From an uncultured Lachnospiraceae bacterium (GTDB lineage Bacteria; Bacillota; Clostridia; Lachnospirales; Lachnospiraceae), in contig CALYSH010000038.1 of NCBI GenBank assembly GCA_945485625.1, positions 1-9,239 of the forward strand: 9,239 nt of DNA, written 5' to 3'. Made by a program: the position numbers and the translations under genes. Below, in pieces: positions 1 to 4,132 of the stretch. Below the pieces are notes generated by a model, which was given only the letters and a program-made list of their open reading frames with translations, ran no database searches and was not told the origin of the DNA. Position 1 is the first letter of the stretch; each line of letters begins with the position of its first letter.

Positions 1-1390
1 AATAATTTACAGCATTGTTGTAGGAAATATTCCGGACAATTTCTCCAAGAATATCATAGTCCTCAGGAAACTCTCCGTTCTCCACCCAATTACCCAGCAG
101 ATTACAGAGAATTCTTCTGAAATACTCATGACGGGTATAGGACAGAAAGCTTCGGGAGTCCGTAAGCATTCCCACAAATCCGGAAAGGTTACCCAGATTG
201 GCCAGGGAAATCATCTGATTCTCCATGCCGGTCTTATTGTCATTGAACCACCATGCACTGCCCTGCTGGATCTTGGCAACAGCCTCAGAGCTCTGGAAGC
301 ATCCCAGAATGGTACCGATGGCCTCGTTGTCGTTGGGATTCAGACTGTACAGGATGGTTCTGGGCAGACATCCCCGCTCCTCCAGATGATTTAAGAAATC
401 TGCGGTCTGGGCGGAGGGAGCGTAATTATTGATACAGTCATAGCCGGTATCCGGGCCAATCTTAGAAAACATTGGCTGATTATTGTCTCTTTTTACGCCG
501 TAATGCAACTGCAATACCCAGTTCTTCTTTTTGTATTCTCCACACAGAAAGGTCAGAAATGCCGTCTTAAACTGCATCTCCTCCCTGCGCGTAATGGACT
601 CCTGATTCATTGCCTTCGTAAAAATTGCCTCTATTTCCGTATCTGCAGCAGGCTCATACATAACATATTCCAATCCGTGGTCAGACACCAGGCATCCCAT
701 GGATGCGAAGAAATCCAAACGAATTATAAGCGCCTTCTTCAAATCTTCAAAGGTTGAGATCTTCACACCACTTACTTCAGAAAGCTTCTGAATATAATCC
801 TTGTAATCCGGCTTCTCCAGATTCATGGCCTTATCCGGTCTCCAGGCCGGCAGTACATGTACATCAAAGCTTGCATCCTCTGCAATCTGCTTGTGCCATT
901 CCAGGGTATCCACAGGGTCATCCGTGGTACAGATTAACGTAACCCCGGACTGTTTAATGATATTGCGGACGCTCATGGCCGGCTCCGCCAGCTTCCGATT
1001 ACAAAGCTCCCACACCTCCTCCGCATTCTTTGCGGAAAGAGCTCCGTGAAAACCAAAATAAGCCTTCAGTTCCAAATGGGACCAGTGATACAAAGGATTT
1101 CCGATTGCTTTCCCAAGACACTCTGCCCATTTCAAAAACTTTTCCTTGTCCGGTGCGTCACCGGTTATGTAATACTCGTCCACTCCGCAAGAGCGCATAA
1201 ACCTCCACTTGTAATGATCTCCTCCCAGCCAGACCTGAGTAATATTCTCAAACTGTCTGTCCTCCGCAATTTCTCTGGGATTGATGTGGCAGTGATAGTC
1301 CAAAATAGGCATCTTTTCCGCCTATTCATGATACAGTTTCTTTGCCACATCAGTCTGAACCAGGAAATCATCATCCATAAAAGCCTTCAT
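1..1390 (-). pseudogene. uxaC: Uronate (glucuronate/galacturonate) isomerase UxaC, interrupted by an amber codon; 3' end lies outside the window
   Basis: UxaC interconverts D-glucuronate with D-fructuronate and D-galacturonate with D-tagaturonate in the cytoplasm, the first step of hexuronate catabolism. The start ATG (1390-1388) has a GAGGAG ribosome binding site 9 bases upstream. The translation aligns without gaps to the E. coli N-terminus as I remember it. Recognisable blocks are the metal-binding HCH (residues 33-35), GDHYKWR, GNPLYHW, CTTDDPVD, LPAWRPDK, GSAWWFND and MLTDSRSFLSYTRHEYFRR, running to SYNNAVNY at the left edge. Only a few C-terminal residues and the stop are missing. The one lesion is codon 23 (1324-1322), TAG inside LYHE-stop-AEKMP, where E. 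coli has Tyr in LYHDYAKDQP. I read every codon of this frame from 1321 down to 2 and found no other stop or frameshift. The conservation suggests a very recent mutation, a sequencing error, or continued translation from Met27. It follows the uxaA remnant and was probably the last gene of that operon. Confidence 0.93.
1310..1323 (-). promoter_or_regulatory. Possible internal restart site in uxaC (AGGCGG, 5 bases, ATG of Met27)
   Basis: Directly after the amber codon the minus strand reads AGGCGG-AAAAG-ATG. This is a one-mismatch Shine-Dalgarno sequence with 5-base spacing before the in-frame Met27 codon. The AG of the motif comes from the TAG codon itself, so changing TAT or TAC to TAG also created the ribosome-binding-like sequence. 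A protein starting there would lose 26 residues but keep the HCH metal ligands six residues in. Use of this start is inference. Confidence 0.35.
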
Positions 1391-1421
1391 TCTCTCTTTC
1401 TCCTCTCATCATTTATATGGT

Positions 1422-1503
1422 ATCTTATGATGTCAGGGTCAATAGTCCCTTATTATGATACCTACGGATTGTTACGCACCTTTTGACCCTGGCATCATCT
1501 TAT
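1422..1503. mobile_element. MITE-like 68-bp inverted-repeat element with 7-bp flanking direct repeats
   Basis: The core 1429-1496 has 14-base terminal inverted repeats, GATGTCAGGGTCAA at 1429-1442 and TTGACCCTGGCATC at 1483-1496. They match at 13 of 14 positions and enclose a 40-base spacer. Both ends are flanked by the same heptamer ATCTTAT (1422-1428 and 1497-1503), as expected of a target-site duplication. It has no coding capacity and lies between the uxaA remnant and uxaC. A non-autonomous transposable element (MITE) or other interspersed palindrome is the best reading. The long loop and missing T-tract argue against a simple terminator. The minus-strand arm carries TTGACC, 19 bases from TATAAA (1417-1412), so it could contribute a weak outward promoter towards uxaC. 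Confidence 0.55.
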
Positions 1504-1519
1504 AATAATTGTCAATTTT

Positions 1520-1782
1520 TTACAAGGTCACCCCCTGCTTAAAAATAGCCATGTCATGAAAACCTGCTTTTTCACTGGCCACCTTTTCCCCGGAGGCCAC
1601 ACGAAGCATGTATTCAAAGAACTGCTCTGACGTGGCATTCATTTCACCGTCTTCCACAAGAACACCGGCATTAAAGTCTAAATTGTTGATCAGGCAGACG
1701 GTGCGTTCAAAAAGTGCCCTGTCTGCGCAGCGATCCATCAGAATGGTCTCTGCCCCAAACATCTCCGGCACCTCCGTCAGAC
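1520..1782 (-). pseudogene. uxaA: Altronate dehydratase UxaA, C-terminal remnant with an internal deletion
   Basis: UxaA dehydrates D-altronate to 2-keto-3-deoxygluconate. The remnant begins with LTEVPEMFGAETILMDRC, a conserved block of the catalytic domain. It runs through FERTVCLIN and then jumps straight to LDFNAGVLVEDGEM, ending FHDMAIFKQGVTL-stop, the typical UxaA C-terminus. From memory of the family, about 100 residues normally lie between the LIN and DFNAG blocks, including the ENPSPGN and GCTQKGG segments. They are deleted here in frame, with the junction near 1678-1685. The N-terminal two thirds are also gone: at about 1780-1783 the sequence switches to the uxaB 5' end. A GTG at 1771 opens this frame, but an 83-residue product lacking most of the enzyme should be inactive. 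The stop is 129 bases before uxaC, with the MITE-like element between. Confidence 0.88.
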
Positions 1783-1951
1783 TCGATGGGTTTTACAAGC
1801 ACTACATCCCCGTCAAATACTCCCTTTTCATTTGCAATATCAATCATATAATCCACAAACGCCCGGAGAAAATTACCTTCCCCAAACTGCAGGACGCAAA
1901 TCGGTCTTTCTTTTTTCCGGTCATTTTTCTAGAAATAATATCCATTGCCAT
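1783..1951 (-). pseudogene. uxaB: Tagaturonate reductase UxaB, N-terminal remnant (frameshifted, truncated)
   Basis: UxaB reduces D-tagaturonate to D-altronate with NADH. The reading frame KERPICVLQFGEGNFLRAF, then VDYMIDIANEKG and VFDGDVVLVKPI, is the NAD-binding N-terminus of the mannitol-dehydrogenase-like family (LQFGEGNFLRAF is diagnostic). It ends at about codon 45, where uxaA sequence takes over out of frame; the uxaB frame then reaches a stop at 1709-1707. Three upstream ATGs (1951, 1945, 1924) share a frame one base off. Adding one A to the six-A run at 1916-1911 would give MTGKKERPICVLQ, so a one-base deletion in that homopolymer is the simplest account. An AGAAAGG-like ribosome site precedes the ATG at 1951. 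The promoter and operator upstream remain intact, so this dead gene may now be just the leader of the uxaC transcript. UxuB (fructuronate reductase) is a paralogue that the fragment cannot exclude; the adjacent uxaA favours UxaB. Confidence 0.85.
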
Positions 1952-1979
1952 ACCCTTTCTTCTCCAAAATATACTGCGA

Positions 1980-1997
1980 AATGTAAGCGATTACATT
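1980..1997. promoter_or_regulatory. Operator-like palindrome at the uxaB promoter
   Basis: AATGTAAGCGATTACATT has perfect 7-base arms (AATGTAA/TTACATT) around GCGA. It begins one base beyond the minus-strand -10 hexamer, so it covers the expected transcription start. The same arms occur at the regulator and kdgA promoters, so it is probably bound by the LacI-family protein encoded at 2222. Confidence 0.72.
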
Positions 1998-1998
1998 A

Positions 1999-2027
1999 AG
2001 TATTGCACCTTTTTTCCTTTAAGTCAA
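1999..2027 (-). promoter_or_regulatory. Promoter of the former uxaB-uxaA-uxaC operon
   Basis: On the minus strand TTGACT (2027-2022) is followed by 17 bases and AATACT (2004-1999), a plausible SigA promoter with a good -35 and a moderate -10. The operator palindrome begins just downstream, consistent with a repressed promoter that outlived its first two genes. Confidence 0.6.
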
Positions 2028-2136
2028 TATTAGGAATGGAAATCAAATTGTTTTTGTTATTTTCACACAGTTTGGAAAGTGTTTTTTGTACATTTTATAA
2101 AATGAAATATACGGAGCAATCCAAATCATTTTTTAA

Positions 2137-2165
2137 TTGAAAAATGCTGTGTCAATGGGTATAAT
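2137..2165 (+). promoter_or_regulatory. Promoter of the LacI-family regulator gene
   Basis: TTGAAA (2137-2142), 17 bases, then TATAAT (2160-2165) gives a near-consensus SigA promoter with a start expected near 2172. It faces away from the uxaB promoter; the two -35 hexamers lie about 110 bases apart across AT-rich DNA that includes a perfect palindrome CATTTTATAAAATG (2091-2104) of unknown role. Confidence 0.8.
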
Positions 2166-2200
2166 GTAAGAAAATGTAAGGGTTAACATTTTTTCTTACA
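2163..2200. promoter_or_regulatory. Compound operator upstream of the LacI-family regulator gene
   Basis: The central site AATGTAAGGGTTAACATT (2173-2190) matches the reverse complement of the kdgA operator at 16 of 18 positions and sits at the expected transcription start. It is flanked by half-sites: TGTAAG at 2165-2170, which overlaps the last base of the -10, and CTTACA at 2195-2200. These form an outer, slightly asymmetric inverted repeat. The layout suggests autorepression, perhaps by more than one dimer. Confidence 0.68.
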
Positions 2201-2221
2201 AAATTTCTCCCGGAGGTGTCC

Positions 2222-3238
2222 ATGTCACTTACCATATATGATATATCCGAAAAGGCCGGTGTCTCCATTGCCACCGTATCCCGCGTATTAAATAACAGTT
2301 CCAAAGTCAAGGAATCCACCCGCAAAAAGATTATGGATATCATTGACGAGTACGATTACACCCCCAACTCCTCGGCCCGTGCCATGGGGTTGAAATCCAT
2401 GAAGACCATCGGTATCCTTTGTGCCGACTCCTCAGACATATTTCTGGCAAAGGCTGTATATTATCTGGAGCAGAATCTGCAGTCCAGAGGATATGAATCC
2501 CTGCTATGCTGCACCGGCTACAGCCCTGACTCCAGAGCAAACTACATTAACCTGATTTTGTCCAAAAAAGTGGATGGACTGATCCTGGTTGGTTCCAATT
2601 TTATCGGCTCCAGTGAGGAGGAGAACCGCTATATATGTGAGTGCTCCGAAAAAGTTCCGGTGATGATCCTGAACGCCTCCTATCGCCATGACAATGTATA
2701 CAGCATCCTCTGCGATGACATGAACTCCGTGTACCGGGCTACCACCGAGATGATTAACTCCGGCATCACAGACATTCTGTATCTGTACACTTCCCTGTCC
2801 TATAGCGGACGAAAAAAACTGGATGGTTTTCGAATGGCTATGCAGAACCAAAAAAAAACAGACTGTGAGAATCTGATTTTACGCATACCCGAAAATGTAA
2901 ACACTATAGAAGAAACCATCAGCTGCCTGGAGGAATTCGCTTCTGAAGGTCATACTTTTCACGGCGTAATTGCCGCTGACGACCAGCTTGCCATCGCTGC
3001 CATAAAATATGGGCAAAAAAAAGGCCTGGCGATTCCGGCCGACTTGTCTATCATTGGATACAACAACTCGATTCTTACGAGCTACTGTACCCCGGAGCTT
3101 ACCTCCATCGACAATCAGCTGGAAACCCAGACCCGAACTCTGGTCAAAACCCTGATCGGAGTCCTCTCCGGTCAGAAAATGCCCCAGGAAACCATATTTT
3201 ACGGGACATTAATCAAGAGAAATACTACTGATTTCTGA
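2222..3238 (+). CDS. LacI-family transcriptional regulator, probable uronate/KDG catabolism repressor
   Basis: This 338-residue protein is of normal length for a LacI/GalR repressor. The N-terminal helix-turn-helix is clear (residues 4-24, TIYDISEKAGVSIATVSRVLN), followed by a hinge region (TPNSSARAMGLKS). A periplasmic-binding-protein-like sensor domain follows (KTIGILCADSSDIF near 61, VDGLILVGS near 118, GVIAADDQLAIAAI near 248, LSIIGYNNS near 275). The ATG at 2222 is chosen because CGGAGG (2211-2216) ends 5 bases before it; the GTG at 2216 would overlap that site. It diverges from the uxa operon promoter and converges on kdgA. With related palindromes at all three promoters, I infer it represses uronate and 2-keto-3-deoxygluconate catabolism and itself, in the manner of KdgR or UxuR. 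The effector, perhaps KDG or KDPG, cannot be read from sequence, so no symbol is given. Confidence 0.93.
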   Translation: MSLTIYDISEKAGVSIATVSRVLNNSSKVKESTRKKIMDIIDEYDYTPNSSARAMGLKSMKTIGILCADSSDIFLAKAVYYLEQNLQSRGYESLLCCTGYSPDSRANYINLILSKKVDGLILVGSNFIGSSEEENRYICECSEKVPVMILNASYRHDNVYSILCDDMNSVYRATTEMINSGITDILYLYTSLSYSGRKKLDGFRMAMQNQKKTDCENLILRIPENVNTIEETISCLEEFASEGHTFHGVIAADDQLAIAAIKYGQKKGLAIPADLSIIGYNNSILTSYCTPELTSIDNQLETQTRTLVKTLIGVLSGQKMPQETIFYGTLIKRNTTDF

Positions 3239-3248
3239 AAACGTATTT

Positions 3249-3887
3249 TTATCCGCGGATTTCCTTTACGATTGCCGCTGCTTCCCTTGTCAGCTCTTCA
3301 ATCTTGGCAAAATCCCCTGCCTTGATCAGGTCACCCTTTACCATCCAGCTCCCGCCGCAGCACAAAATACGGTCATAAGCCAGATAGTCCCGGACATTGG
3401 TTGCATTGATGCCTCCTGTAGGCATGAACTTCAGTCCTACATAGGGAGCGGCAACCGCTTTAATCATAGAAAGTCCCCCGTTGTTCTCGGCAGGGAAAAA
3501 CTTCACAACATCCAGTCCGAAGCTCATTGCCTGCTCCATCTCCGAAGGGGTTGCGGTTCCGGGTGTTACGGGTATTCCCTTATTGACACAGTACTCCACA
3601 ACCTTCGGGTTCAAGCCGGGTGACACGATAAACTTTGCACCTGCAGCCACTGCACGATCTACCTGCTCTGTTGTCAACACCGTACCTGCTCCCACCAGCA
3701 TATCCGGATAGTTCTCACTGATAATCCGGATAGACTCTTCGGCAGCATCCGTACGGAAGGTTACTTCCGCGCAGGGAAGGCCACCCTTAATCAAAGCCTC
3801 TGCCAGGGGCTTAGCATCCTTTGCATCATTCAGTACCACCACCGGTACAATACCAATCTCAGAAAGCTTTTCTAAAATCTGATTCAT
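3249..3887 (-). CDS. kdgA: 2-dehydro-3-deoxyphosphogluconate (KDPG/KHG) aldolase
   Basis: The enzyme cleaves KDPG to pyruvate and glyceraldehyde-3-phosphate, the last step shared by the hexuronate routes. The 212-residue protein is the usual length for the Eda/KdgA class I aldolase barrel. Expected active-site residues are all present: Schiff-base Lys129 in VVKFFPAE, Glu41 and Arg45 in AEVTFRT, and Thr69 in GAGTV. Each is offset by four from my recollection of E. coli Eda (133, 45, 49, 73). PTGGIN near 156-161 binds phosphate. The ATG at 3887 is chosen because AAGGAG (3897-3892) lies 4 bases upstream and MNQILEKLSEIGIVPVV matches the family; an in-frame ATG at 3989 would add 34 unrelated residues. 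It has its own promoter and a very strong operator palindrome about 150 bases upstream. No KDG kinase gene is adjacent, so KDPG supply must come from elsewhere. The aldolase is intact, unlike the uxa genes. Confidence 0.96.
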   Translation of the reverse strand: MNQILEKLSEIGIVPVVVLNDAKDAKPLAEALIKGGLPCAEVTFRTDAAEESIRIISENYPDMLVGAGTVLTTEQVDRAVAAGAKFIVSPGLNPKVVEYCVNKGIPVTPGTATPSEMEQAMSFGLDVVKFFPAENNGGLSMIKAVAAPYVGLKFMPTGGINATNVRDYLAYDRILCCGGSWMVKGDLIKAGDFAKIEELTREAAAIVKEIRG

Positions 3888-3901
3888 ATTACTCCTTTTC
3901 C

Positions 3902-3916
3902 CATGTGACACACATG
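3902..3916 (-). other. Short perfect inverted repeat in the kdgA leader
   Basis: CATGTG, a 3-base loop and CACATG form a small hairpin whose lower edge is 4 bases from the AAGGAG ribosome binding site of kdgA. It sits near the end of a leader of about 130 bases. It could influence mRNA stability or initiation, but it is short and may be chance. Confidence 0.3.
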
Positions 3917-4024
3917 CCAATGTTTTTTCTTCCACGGTAGCCGAACCGGCAATATTACAGTCAATACGGCTGTACACCGGATAAATCACTCAGGGCACCA
4001 TAAAAGAACCTTCTGTCAGGCTTC

Positions 4025-4053
4025 ATATTATCAGATAATTTGCAAAATGTAAA
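4025..4053 (-). promoter_or_regulatory. kdgA promoter
   Basis: Minus-strand TTTACA (4053-4048) and TAATAT (4030-4025) are separated by exactly 17 bases. The -35 is embedded in the operator palindrome, so a bound repressor would exclude RNA polymerase. The start would lie near 4018, giving a leader of about 130 bases. Confidence 0.62.
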
Positions 4054-4071
4054 CCTTTACATTCTGCAAAT
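4038..4071. promoter_or_regulatory. 34-bp near-perfect palindromic operator upstream of kdgA
   Basis: The core AATGTAAACCTTTACATT (4046-4063) has perfect 8-base arms around CC. The symmetry continues outwards through ATTTGCA (4038-4044) and TGCAAAT (4065-4071), giving 15 of 17 paired positions. The core shares arms with the palindromes at 1980 and 2173 and is probably the best site for the LacI-family regulator. Confidence 0.78.
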
Positions 4072-4132
4072 CCCGCCTTGTTCTCTGCCGGCTCCATCGT
4101 CCCACGGCAAACCTTCTTTGTATCCTGCACCA

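Noticed and set aside
2041..2104. Catabolite-responsive (cre) site in the AT-rich divergent region
   Set aside because: TGTGAAAATAACA-like stretches on the minus strand lack the central CG and symmetry of a cre site.
2216..2221. GTG start for the LacI-family regulator, adding two residues
   Set aside because: The GTG overlaps the CGGAGG ribosome site, while the ATG at 2222 has ideal 5-base spacing.
3251..3260. ATCCGCGGAT palindrome at the 3' end of kdgA as a terminator
   Set aside because: It is a short loopless palindrome mostly inside the kdgA coding end, with no proper U-tract after a stem.
3888..3989. 34-residue N-terminal extension of the KDPG aldolase
   Set aside because: The extension does not resemble the family and a strong AAGGAG precedes the ATG at 3887. 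The region is better explained as leader.
3961..4026. A 21-codon open frame (MKPDRRFFYG...) in the kdgA upstream region
   Set aside because: Its ATG overlaps the -10 hexamer, upstream of the expected transcription start, and no ribosome site precedes it.
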